The notes under the pieces are model-generated. The model was not told where the DNA came from and did no database searches. It saw only the letters and a list, made by a program, of their open reading frames with translations. From positions 1 through 21,483 of the forward strand of contig WAQG01000067.1 of assembly GCA_015520395.1 (NCBI GenBank): 21,483 nt of DNA, written 5' to 3'. Positions 7,033 through 14,106 of this stretch are shown in pieces. The stretch comes from Candidatus Geoarchaeota archaeon (GTDB lineage: Archaea; Thermoproteota; Thermoprotei; Gearchaeales; WAQG01). A program made the position numbers and the translations under genes. Position 1 is the first letter of the stretch; every line of letters starts with the position of its first letter.

Positions 7033-7992
7033 ATGAGCAAAGAAAAACACATTTTTTTGCTTCCATTATGCAGCCTCCAATCCAGGCTTAAGGCTGAGGA
7101 TCTGACAGCCAGAGTTTCGGGTATATTATCAAAGAGGGTCAAGACGTATGTCCACCTCACCGTGTGCACGCCCGATGGGGTTCCAAGGCTCCCCCAAAAT
7201 GAGAGGGTCCTTCTACTAGTGGTTGGCAGGGGAGTCGAGGATGTGATCGCCGAGTACTGGAGGGTCAATAGACGGGTGCCCACGGTCATCCTGGTTTTAG
7301 AGAAGGATGGATCCTTGACCTCGGTTCTCAACGCCGTCGGGGATCTAGGCCTGGATTGGCCGATCCTCACGGGACTCGACGTGGAGTTCGTTGAGACTGC
7401 CTTGGAGCTCCAGGCGGGATCTTTGGTTAGCCGGGACGAAATAGCTGTGCTTATCGGTGAAAACCTCGACATGGTTCTAAAGGGCTACAAGGAGCATTCT
7501 AGGAAAGGCTCCAGCCCGGAGGAGGCTTTGACAAACGTGATTCTATCACATTTTAAGGGGAAGAAGGCGGTCGCCGTCGATCCAGCCAGGCTCCTACACA
7601 CCGTAGAGATTGATATCCGCTCCCTGTTCTCAAGGCTGGATAAACATTTGACCGTGGTTCTAAGGCCGGATCCAAGGATTGCCGCATTGAGGCACGCTCT
7701 TAAGGGCGTTGGATGGGCGGCTATGGGGCTTTTTATTTGGCTGGAGGGCCGCGTGGGCGAGATTGAGGTTTATGGTGATGCCGCCAGGAGGGGGCCCGCT
7801 TCAATCGTTTACGCCCTGCCTCATCAAATCGAGGTTATCGACGCCGAAATCCTGAGCTTAAAGGATGGGGTTATGAGGGTTGCCTTAGAGAAGCTGCCTA
7901 GAACAGGTGCTGTCGTAGTGGTCTCTCGGAGGCTGGGCCTTATTTTGAGGGGAGTTCAAGGGGTCGTGGAGAGGAATATTTTACACATTTAG
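7033..7992 (+). CDS. Unrecognised 319-aa protein between PfpI-like and TatD genes
   Basis: I do not recognise this protein. The N-terminal half alternates strands and helices (RVLLLVVGRGVEDV, RVPTVILVLEKDGS, ALGDL-like helices) in a Rossmann-like way, and has a faint resemblance to the N-terminal domains of L-fucose/arabinose isomerase-fold proteins (a glycine-containing turn, then a proline-led strand, then a helix). The C-terminal part has VAVDPARLLHTVEIDI, a glycine-rich GVGWAAMGLF segment and strand-rich DGVMRVALEKL. No signal peptide, clear metal motif or membrane helix is visible. It starts one base after the DJ-1/PfpI stop and its stop overlaps the Shine-Dalgarno of the TatD gene, so it is the middle gene of a tight three-gene operon. 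The isomerase-like idea is a low-confidence guess. Confidence 0.75.
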   Translation: MSKEKHIFLLPLCSLQSRLKAEDLTARVSGILSKRVKTYVHLTVCTPDGVPRLPQNERVLLLVVGRGVEDVIAEYWRVNRRVPTVILVLEKDGSLTSVLNAVGDLGLDWPILTGLDVEFVETALELQAGSLVSRDEIAVLIGENLDMVLKGYKEHSRKGSSPEEALTNVILSHFKGKKAVAVDPARLLHTVEIDIRSLFSRLDKHLTVVLRPDPRIAALRHALKGVGWAAMGLFIWLEGRVGEIEVYGDAARRGPASIVYALPHQIEVIDAEILSLKDGVMRVALEKLPRTGAVVVVSRRLGLILRGVQGVVERNILHI

Positions 7993-8001
7993 GTGATGAA
8001 A

Positions 8002-8793
8002 ATGGGATATGTAGATGTTCACTGCCACCTGGGCGACGAGGCGTTTAACGACGACCTGGACGAGGTGATCCTGAGGGCGAGGAAGGCTGGGCTGGTGGCG
8101 ATTATAACATCTTCGCTGAGTATTGAGGATGCGCAGAAAACCCTCGGGATCCTGAAGAGGTACAGGGGGTTTGTTTACCGTACCGTGGGCCTTGACTACA
8201 CTGTTCTCGAGGAGGGCCTGGTCGATGAGGTCGCGCGCTACATTGAGCAGAACCGCAACACCATCATAGGTATTGGGGAGGTAGGGCTGGACTACTATCT
8301 CGTGAGGGGAGAGGATCGCAGGATCCAGAGAAAGATCTTCTCCTTCTGGATAGAGTATTCTAAGGGCATGGATCTCCCCATAATTGTGCATTCTAGGAGT
8401 GCTGGGAGGTACGCCTTAGAAATGCTGTTTGAACACCGTGCGGAGAGGGTCTTGATGCACGCCTTTGACGGTCGAAGCAGTCTCGCTAGGAGGGCTGCGG
8501 AGAGGGGGTACTACTTCTCGATACCCCCATCCATAGCTAGATCCATCCAGAAGCAGAAACTCGTTAAGGCATTGCCGCTCGAAAACATCCTGCTGGAGAC
8601 GGACTCACCTGTCTTAGCGCCCGAGAAGGGCGTAAGGAATGAGCCTGCAAACGTGAGGATTTCAGCCAGTTGGATAGCAAAAATAAAGGGAGTACCATTG
8701 GAGTCCGTTGTTGAGGTAACCTACGGAAATGCTCGCGCACTTTTTGAAGTAGATTTCGGCGCCGCCAGACTAAAGGGAGCTGAAGCCACTTAA
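8002..8793 (+). CDS. TatD-family metal-dependent hydrolase / DNase
   Basis: A 263-residue TIM-barrel hydrolase of the TatD family. It has the expected ligand set: DVHCHL (D5, H7, H9), GEVGLDYY (E93), VHSR (H130), HAFDG (H153) and ETDSP (D201). Bacterial and eukaryotic relatives are 3'-5' exonucleases or DNases in repair; the archaeal substrate is not settled. In-frame GTG 7993 and ATG 7996 exist, but ATG 8002 is preferred because GGTGA sits five bases before it and the family usually starts just before the D-x-H-x-H motif. It closes the operon begun by the DJ-1/PfpI gene and ends 37 nt before the convergent DUF2258 gene. Confidence 0.92.
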   Translation: MGYVDVHCHLGDEAFNDDLDEVILRARKAGLVAIITSSLSIEDAQKTLGILKRYRGFVYRTVGLDYTVLEEGLVDEVARYIEQNRNTIIGIGEVGLDYYLVRGEDRRIQRKIFSFWIEYSKGMDLPIIVHSRSAGRYALEMLFEHRAERVLMHAFDGRSSLARRAAERGYYFSIPPSIARSIQKQKLVKALPLENILLETDSPVLAPEKGVRNEPANVRISASWIAKIKGVPLESVVEVTYGNARALFEVDFGAARLKGAEAT

Positions 8794-8829
8794 ATGGATT
8801 AATTCCTAAAAATTTGGGTTTTAAGGTTG

Positions 8830-9105
8830 TCACCCAACCTTCTTCCAGTGCTCTATTGTTAGCGTGTCGTAAAGCCACTTTATCTTTCCATCCTCAACCA
8901 CGTACTCTATTTTTATCCTTACGACATCGCCCTTATCGATGCCCTTACCCGTCGCTATGTCGAACAGGCGTTGATTTAGCTCTGCAGCAGCCCTTATAGC
9001 TTCCTCCACGGGCATCCCCGCACTCTTTGCCTGCGCGGCCATCACTTTCCTTACCTTATCGGCATAGGCTCCGGCTATTATAAGCCCTGTGCTCATAGTT
9101 GGCAT
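8830..9105 (-). CDS. DUF2258-family small archaeal protein
   Basis: A 91-residue protein whose start (MPTMSTGLIIAGAYADKVRK) matches my recollection of the archaeal DUF2258 family, found mainly in Crenarchaeota. A helix about residues 12-52 (ADKVRKVMAAQ, then VEEAIRAAAELNQRLFDIATG) is followed by a beta hairpin (VVRIKIEYVVEDGKIKW) and a short amphipathic tail. Function is not established; the single-domain size, with helix and strands, would suit a nucleic-acid-binding or adaptor role, but nothing in the sequence proves it. The ATG is preceded by GGTGA at good distance, and a TATA-like GGCTTAAATC (minus strand, about 9139-9148) lies 35-43 nt upstream. It stands alone. Confidence 0.75.
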   Translation of the reverse strand: MPTMSTGLIIAGAYADKVRKVMAAQAKSAGMPVEEAIRAAAELNQRLFDIATGKGIDKGDVVRIKIEYVVEDGKIKWLYDTLTIEHWKKVG

Positions 9106-9253
9106 AGGCCGCTCACCACATACGAGATGGTGTTTAGGGATTTAAGCCTAAGGCTCTAACAATGACTATACAGCTCCATGAACAGTTTTTAGGGGTCTTG
9201 AAATGATCTGTGGGGTTGCTGTAACGTCTACCCAATGTCCAGCTATACTAAGG

Positions 9254-9263
9254 TTATTAAATA
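9254..9263 (+). promoter_or_regulatory. TATA-like box for the ESCRT-III-like gene
   Basis: TTATTAAATA lies about 29-38 nt before the ATG at 9292, and a GGGAGA motif follows at 9285-9290. Between this and the divergent DUF2258 promoter lie about 100 nt (about 9150-9250) to which I can assign nothing. Confidence 0.4.
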
Positions 9264-9291
9264 GGATTATGCATAATTATCTACGGGAGAT

Positions 9292-9771
9292 ATGGGGGTT
9301 AAGATCCGTTCAGAGATCGACCAGGTGATAAACCTTCTTAAGGATCAAATAGAGAATATCGGAGGCTATATAGAGTACCTGGAGGATCGATGGTGGGGTG
9401 TTTCTAGAAAGGCCCTTTCCCTCATGGCCAGTGGCGAGTGTGCCGATGCTAGGGAGTATGCACGAGAGGCGTTGCTGATAGAGAAGCTGATTAGGTTATT
9501 CAGGAATGCTCGGCTGGCATTGGAGGCGGTGATAGTGAGGCTTGAAACCATCAATGAGGTTGGTGAACTCCTGCCCCTGCTCATGCCAGTAACCAAGGTT
9601 CTTGAGACCCTCGCAGAAAGGCTCGAAAAATACCTCCCTGAGGTCTCTAAGGCGTTGTTCGATGCCCATGACACGATCGTTAAAGCTACGGGGAGGCCGC
9701 TTAACATTAACATGGAGGAGTCTGAGGATCATGTGGAGAGAGGCGTTGTCGGTAGGGCTGGTAAAAAGTAA
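9292..9771 (+). CDS. Short ESCRT-III/Snf7-like (CdvB-family) protein
   Basis: A 159-residue, almost wholly helical protein. The segment ECADAREYAREALLIEKL (about 49-66), followed by ARLALEAVIVRLETINEVGE (73-92) and a helix ending in YLPEVSKAL (114-122), has the pattern of Snf7/CdvB proteins: an A-x-x-YA-x-E helix, an LE-x-x-x-x-RLET helix and a conserved Pro-Glu before the last core helix. These proteins polymerise on membranes and drive archaeal cell division and vesicle release. It lacks the winged-helix tail of CdvB and is shorter than CdvB1/B2; a short charged tail (141-159) may interact with a partner. It has its own promoter and no CdvA or CdvC/Vps4 neighbour; instead a giant LEA-2 repeat gene follows 101 nt downstream. 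Assignment is by pattern and moderately confident. Confidence 0.72.
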   Translation: MGVKIRSEIDQVINLLKDQIENIGGYIEYLEDRWWGVSRKALSLMASGECADAREYAREALLIEKLIRLFRNARLALEAVIVRLETINEVGELLPLLMPVTKVLETLAERLEKYLPEVSKALFDAHDTIVKATGRPLNINMEESEDHVERGVVGRAGKK

Positions 9772-9872
9772 ATACTAATATATATTGAGGATGTTAAACC
9801 GTGTTGTAACTTTAGTTCATCTCCCTAAGGGGGTAATGTTTATTGTAGAATTGCTGTCAAGTAGTTATAGCC

Positions 9873-12800
9873 ATGCTTAGAAAGCTGATCGCCCTCATAG
9901 CTATTGCGGTTGTGGCTGTTGGTGCTCTAGGAATGTATCTTTACAGCACCGCGACGGCCTCCGCCGAGGTTGAAAACATAGGAATAGTTGATGTGGCTGT
10001 TGAGGATGGAAGGATATATGTTCTGGTTAACGCATCGATAAGGAATCCGTCGGGGGTTGGAGCTACCGTCGAGTCCATTGATGTAAAGGTGTATCATGAG
10101 GGTGAGGCGTTCGGGAGTTTGGAGCTCCTGAAGCCGCTTTGGATAGGCGGTGGAGAGACTGTTCAGGCGAGCCTTAGGCTTAGAATAGAGGATCTTAGCG
10201 TGTTTTCAGAGCTTTTAGGGAGGCTGCTTTCGGGTGGGGAGGTCAGGATAAGTTATGAGGGCGTCGCCCATGTGAAAGCTGGACCAATACCTGTCACCGT
10301 CCCGGTTAGTGGCGATGCCCCATTCAGGCTTAAGAAGATGTTTGAGATAAGGGGGGTCTCAGGTGATGAGAAGGGCGGCGTTCTGGAGGTCACGGTTACG
10401 AACATGTTTTCAATAGATATAGTGGTCTCTGATGCTAAGGGAGCCCTTTACTACGGCGAGAGGATTATAGGGAGAGTTGATGGGGTGGTTGGTCATGCTG
10501 AGGTGCCTGGGGGCTCTAAGGCCGACGTTTCGGTGAGATTTACGCCCGCCAATATAGAGTCTTTGATCGAGAAGGTTTTGATAGGAAGCCCTGTGTCGGC
10601 CGTGTTCAAGGGTAACGTTACAATGGATGTTGGGGGCGTTAAACTAAATGTCCCGGTTATAATCGAGGAGCAGGTCTCCATCGCCCTAAACGGCAGCTTC
10701 GGAATCGTCAATTTTAGGGTGGGGCCAGTAATACAGGTTAGAGGCCTCCTGAAGGTTTCGCTAGGCCTCTTTAAGGCTCCCATCAGGATCAAGGAGTTGA
10801 CAGCCTCGTTAAGCTCTGAGGGCGCCTTCCTTGGAGAGGTCAAGTTAAGTGGAGTTGATGTGGTACCTGGGGGCCTCAGCGAGGTGAACGTCACGTACCT
10901 CCCTAGCCAGGAGGGGCTTTCAATGCTGCTCTCGATCATGCTATCTCCGGAGAGGCAACTTCAGGTGAGGGTCTCGGGTCTAAAGGGCACCATAGAGGTC
11001 TACGGGATGAGCTACGACATCGATTCAAGATCCAACTTTACCATCGGGGTCTCGTTAAGTGGTGTTGAAAGCTCCCTGAGCGTCACCGTTAAGAGCATCG
11101 AGAAAGTTGACGACACATTAAACGTTCTTGTGAGGGCTACGTTAAGCCTATATGGCTCGGAGGGTGGGACAGTAACTGTCCGGGACGCCGTAATAGATGT
11201 GGCTGTAGACGGGGTCACTACCAAGGCCTTTATTGAAGAGCTTATCTTAAGCCTCGGTGAGCCGGTGGAAACGTGGGTGAGTGTTGATTTTAAGCCTTTT
11301 AAATCCCCCCTGTCGGAGCTGATAAGCAAGGCAGTTTTGGAGGGCCTTGATTTAAGGGTCGTTGGGGTTAGGGCCAGGTTAAGCCTGGGCTACGTTGAGT
11401 TTGACGCAGCCTTTAGCCCCAACTGGAACTTCAGGCTTTCACCATTCCGCATAGATGTTTCCTCGGTAACCATAGAGGATGTAAGCCTCCTGGAAGAGCC
11501 CTCAAGATTTGTTCTCACGGCAACGGTGAATGTCGGGACTGCTACTATAGAGGTTAGTGACATATATGTTGAAAGGCTGGTCGCAGACATTTACCTAGGC
11601 GACACAGTTATCGCTAGAGGTTTTGAGATAGACGTAAACTCCACAGTCTCACCTAACAGGCCCATAACGGTCAAGCTGAGGCTCCCTATAAGTAGTGAGC
11701 TTGTCGAGGCCGTTGCCGGGGACCTACTGGGGGACGGGCGCCTTGAGGTTCAGTTAAGAAACGTGAGGGTTTGGGCCAGGGTGTTTGGCCAGTATTATCC
11801 CGAGATCAACTACCCTGACATATCGGTCAGAGTCTCCCTGAGGACGAGCGTTGAAGTGCTTGTTGAACAGGTGACCTTTGAGAAGCCCGGCGATCAGGGA
11901 AGGATGGTTCTAAAAGTTTCCTTAGCGGATATCCGGGTGCCGGTCAGGTTCACGGAGCTTTCTGGCCGTGTGGGCGACTACCTGACGTTTGAGCTTGATA
12001 AGTACTTAGATGGCGGCTATGGCTGGTTCGAGCTACGCCTAAAATTCCACCTATATAACGTGGAAAACGCCTCGGAGATCATTGAGATGATGATTAGTGG
12101 CGGTAACGCGACGCTGCCAGTAAGCGCCTTGAGTGCGGTGGGCTACATAGGTGAAACCCAGATAAACATAGCTCTTAAAACGATAGTGGCGAGGATCTCA
12201 GCAGAACCCATACTCCGACCCGAAATCTCGGTGAGCGGCTATAAACTGGTGCCGCCAGGGGACGTGGCTGAGGTGTACATAAAGTTCAAGGCGAATCTCT
12301 CCTACGACCTCGGGGCGCCAATAAACGTAGTTGGGGGGAGCTTTGAAGCCTACGACCGCCAGCTAGGTATCAAAATTGGCCAGGGCACCATTAAGGGCGT
12401 CTCCTCAAGTATAACCTACGACTACCAAGTAACAGACCTCACAGTTGCTATAAAGCTTGAAAGGGGCTGGGTTTCAAGGAGGGCGAGGAGCTTTGTTGAT
12501 GGGGGTGTCATTGAGGGCGAGGCTAGGAAGCTCATAGTTAAATTCAGGATATATGAGACTGAGTATTCTGCCCGTTTCCCCGAGATGAGGGCCTCGATAA
12601 CCACAAGCAGGGTTTCAATAAGAGTCACAGATGCTAAAGTTAAGGTGAGAGTTCTTGCGGGTCTGGCAACAGAGGCCGAGGCTACAGTACACATAACCAA
12701 CCCTTACAGCTTCGACGTTACCGTAAGTTCAGCCAGGTTTAACGTCTATGACAGCAATGGCCACGTGTTCATTGGGAGCGGGAGCTATCAGGGCCCAGTA

Positions 12801-13247
12801 ACCATCAGGGCCGGCTCTACGGTAAGTATAAGGGTGACCCTACCCATATCCCACTCGGCGGCCTCGAGAGTCGCATCCTACTGTGACTGGAGCACAAACC
12901 GCTTCAGCATATATGTCGACTTTGATGGGACGTTCACGGCAAGCGTCTATAGCCTTGCCGTTAGTGATATAGGCTTTGAACGGAGGAGGGTACATGTTAC
13001 AGGCACGTGTGTTGTGATATCGATCATCGGGGAAGAAACTTATAATACCGCTGGAGGCGAAACACAAGGTGATATAGGGGGCGCGTTACAATGGTCGTTG
13101 TCTCAGCACCTGGTAAGGTCACACTCTTCGGGGAACACGCAGTTGTCTATGGAGAGCCGGCGATCGTCGCCTCGATTGACAAGAGGGTTAAGGTGGAGGC
13201 CAACCCGCGTAGGGACCGCACGATCAGGATATTTGCACCTGACCTGA
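9873..13247 (+). CDS. Giant membrane-anchored protein of about eight LEA-2-like domains (3' end doubtful)
   Basis: The frame encodes 1,124 residues. Residues 5-24 form a signal-anchor helix after a basic MLRK; the rest is strand-rich and predicted outside the cytoplasm. About eight units of 110-130 residues repeat the LEA-2 (LEA14-like) pattern: a strand with alternating valines, an N-P or N-x-(S/T) turn, a strand with surface residues, a GGS/GG-T turn, then a strand such as VSVRF or VSIRVTL. Approximate units: 34-150, 155-270, 276-395, 402-527, 528-655, 658-775, 780-908, 912-1036. LEA-2 domains occur in desiccation proteins and, in eukaryotic TMEM106B, Vac7 and Tag1, have been proposed to bind lipid. 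After residue 1036 the sequence becomes Arg/Ser-rich and unlike the repeats, and overlaps mevalonate kinase by 157 nt. The real end is probably near 12978. Confidence 0.8.
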   Translation: MLRKLIALIAIAVVAVGALGMYLYSTATASAEVENIGIVDVAVEDGRIYVLVNASIRNPSGVGATVESIDVKVYHEGEAFGSLELLKPLWIGGGETVQASLRLRIEDLSVFSELLGRLLSGGEVRISYEGVAHVKAGPIPVTVPVSGDAPFRLKKMFEIRGVSGDEKGGVLEVTVTNMFSIDIVVSDAKGALYYGERIIGRVDGVVGHAEVPGGSKADVSVRFTPANIESLIEKVLIGSPVSAVFKGNVTMDVGGVKLNVPVIIEEQVSIALNGSFGIVNFRVGPVIQVRGLLKVSLGLFKAPIRIKELTASLSSEGAFLGEVKLSGVDVVPGGLSEVNVTYLPSQEGLSMLLSIMLSPERQLQVRVSGLKGTIEVYGMSYDIDSRSNFTIGVSLSGVESSLSVTVKSIEKVDDTLNVLVRATLSLYGSEGGTVTVRDAVIDVAVDGVTTKAFIEELILSLGEPVETWVSVDFKPFKSPLSELISKAVLEGLDLRVVGVRARLSLGYVEFDAAFSPNWNFRLSPFRIDVSSVTIEDVSLLEEPSRFVLTATVNVGTATIEVSDIYVERLVADIYLGDTVIARGFEIDVNSTVSPNRPITVKLRLPISSELVEAVAGDLLGDGRLEVQLRNVRVWARVFGQYYPEINYPDISVRVSLRTSVEVLVEQVTFEKPGDQGRMVLKVSLADIRVPVRFTELSGRVGDYLTFELDKYLDGGYGWFELRLKFHLYNVENASEIIEMMISGGNATLPVSALSAVGYIGETQINIALKTIVARISAEPILRPEISVSGYKLVPPGDVAEVYIKFKANLSYDLGAPINVVGGSFEAYDRQLGIKIGQGTIKGVSSSITYDYQVTDLTVAIKLERGWVSRRARSFVDGGVIEGEARKLIVKFRIYETEYSARFPEMRASITTSRVSIRVTDAKVKVRVLAGLATEAEATVHITNPYSFDVTVSSARFNVYDSNGHVFIGSGSYQGPVTIRAGSTVSIRVTLPISHSAASRVASYCDWSTNRFSIYVDFDGTFTASVYSLAVSDIGFERRRVHVTGTCVVISIIGEETYNTAGGETQGDIGGALQWSLSQHLVRSHSSGNTQLSMESRRSSPRLTRGLRWRPTRVGTARSGYLHLT
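13038..13047 (+). promoter_or_regulatory. TATA-like box before mevalonate kinase
   Basis: ACTTATAATA lies 44-53 nt before the ATG at 13091, followed by GGTGAT (13069-13074) and a G-run (13077-13081). It sits inside the doubtful tail of the LEA-2 gene, supporting the view that 12980-13090 is really intergenic. Confidence 0.35.
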
Positions 13248-13642
13248 AGATCCCGGGCATAAAGCTAACGATAAAGCCAAACGGCAAGGTGGTCTTTGAA
13301 ACCGACTATAACAGAGCTATCGCCCTGCTTAGCTATGTGAAAAAGGCCATAGAGCTGACTGCAGGCCACATAGGCGAGCTTAAAGGCGTTGACCTAACAG
13401 TAACATCCACAATGCCCGTGGGGGCGGGGCTCGGCACCTCAGCCGCCGTATCCGTAGCGACGATCACTGCTTATAGCCTGGCCTTAGGCCACCAGTTGGA
13501 GCAGAGGGAGATAGCAAAACTAGGCTGGAGAACCGAGCTGGAGGTTCAGGGCTCAGCTAGCCCGATGGACACAAGCATTTCAACATACGGTGGCGTTATC
13601 TACATTAGAAGAAGTGGCGACCATGCCTACATAGGGAGTTGA
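13091..13642 (+). CDS. mvk: Mevalonate kinase, N-terminal part (reading frame broken after residue 183)
   Basis: The N-terminal 183 residues of a GHMP-family mevalonate kinase, which phosphorylates mevalonate with ATP in the pathway to archaeal isoprenoid lipids. Motif 1, APGKVTLFGEHAVVYG, is at 6-21 with the conserved K9. Motif 2, PVGAGLGTSAA, at 109-119 forms the phosphate loop. D160 in SPMDTSISTYGG is the expected catalytic aspartate. The frame stops at a TGA (13640-13642) in the strand just before the family's PVVVGY motif, which continues at once in the next frame. A single extra G in the GGG at 13634-13636 would join both parts into one protein of about 333 aa, the normal family length. 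Either a sequencing/assembly indel or a true frameshift; not a natural family end. Confidence 0.93.
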   Translation: MVVVSAPGKVTLFGEHAVVYGEPAIVASIDKRVKVEANPRRDRTIRIFAPDLKIPGIKLTIKPNGKVVFETDYNRAIALLSYVKKAIELTAGHIGELKGVDLTVTSTMPVGAGLGTSAAVSVATITAYSLALGHQLEQREIAKLGWRTELEVQGSASPMDTSISTYGGVIYIRRSGDHAYIGS

Positions 13643-14088
13643 AAGCCCCAATACTTCCCGTCGTTGTCGGCTATGTCCCAAGGGAGGCCACCACTGGGGT
13701 CATGGTTGCCCGTGTAAAAAGGCTGTACGGGAGATATCCAGAGCTCGTGGGAGGCATTATTAGGAGTATAGGTCTCCTGACTGAGACAGCCGTGGGAGCC
13801 CTGGAGCGGGGAGATATCGAGAGCGTAGGCATCCTTATGAATCTGAATCATGGGCTTCTCGACGCCCTAGGGGTATCTACAAGGCTACTAAACACGATGG
13901 TGTACGCTGCCAGGGAGGCTGGGGCGTATGGAGCTAAGCTTACAGGGGCTGGTGGAGGTGGATGTATAGTCGCCCTTGTCAGCCCTGAGGTCTCTGAAAG
14001 GGTTAAAACTGCAATCTCCGTCGTCGGTGGCAGGGCCATGGATGTTAAGATGGGCGGGGCTGGCGTTATAGTTGAGAAGAGAGGATAA
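13639..14088 (+). CDS. mvk: Mevalonate kinase, C-terminal part (continuation in shifted frame)
   Basis: The remaining roughly 149 residues of mevalonate kinase. They begin with KAPILPVVVGY, the strand that follows the catalytic-aspartate region in intact archaeal enzymes. They carry LMNLNHGLLDALGVST, the helix lining the mevalonate site, and KLTGAGGGGCIVAL, GHMP motif 3, which helps close the ATP site. The only possible separate start is a TTG whose last two bases lie in the upstream TGA (TTGA overlap). No proper Shine-Dalgarno precedes it, so independent translation would depend on coupling. I regard this as the second half of one gene, 13091-14088. It ends 18 nt before the convergent PPP phosphatase gene. 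Confidence 0.92.
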   Translation: MKAPILPVVVGYVPREATTGVMVARVKRLYGRYPELVGGIIRSIGLLTETAVGALERGDIESVGILMNLNHGLLDALGVSTRLLNTMVYAAREAGAYGAKLTGAGGGGCIVALVSPEVSERVKTAISVVGGRAMDVKMGGAGVIVEKRG

Positions 14089-14106
14089 TGGCAGGGGTGG
14101 GGGAGG

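Noticed and set aside
6666..7472. Long open frame (268 codons) on the minus strand across the DJ-1/PfpI and unknown genes
   Set aside because: It is antisense to two well-supported genes, its product is Ser/Thr/Arg-rich without domain pattern, and it spans their junction. A shadow of codon bias.
9150..9250. Possible small RNA in the unassigned part of the largest gap (contains AAATGATCTG and a T-run)
   Set aside because: No matching C/D boxes, tRNA-like arms or convincing hairpin could be found by eye.
13634..13645. Programmed -1 frameshift in mevalonate kinase
   Set aside because: No slippery heptamer such as A-AAA-AAN is present at the junction, so a missing base is the simpler explanation.
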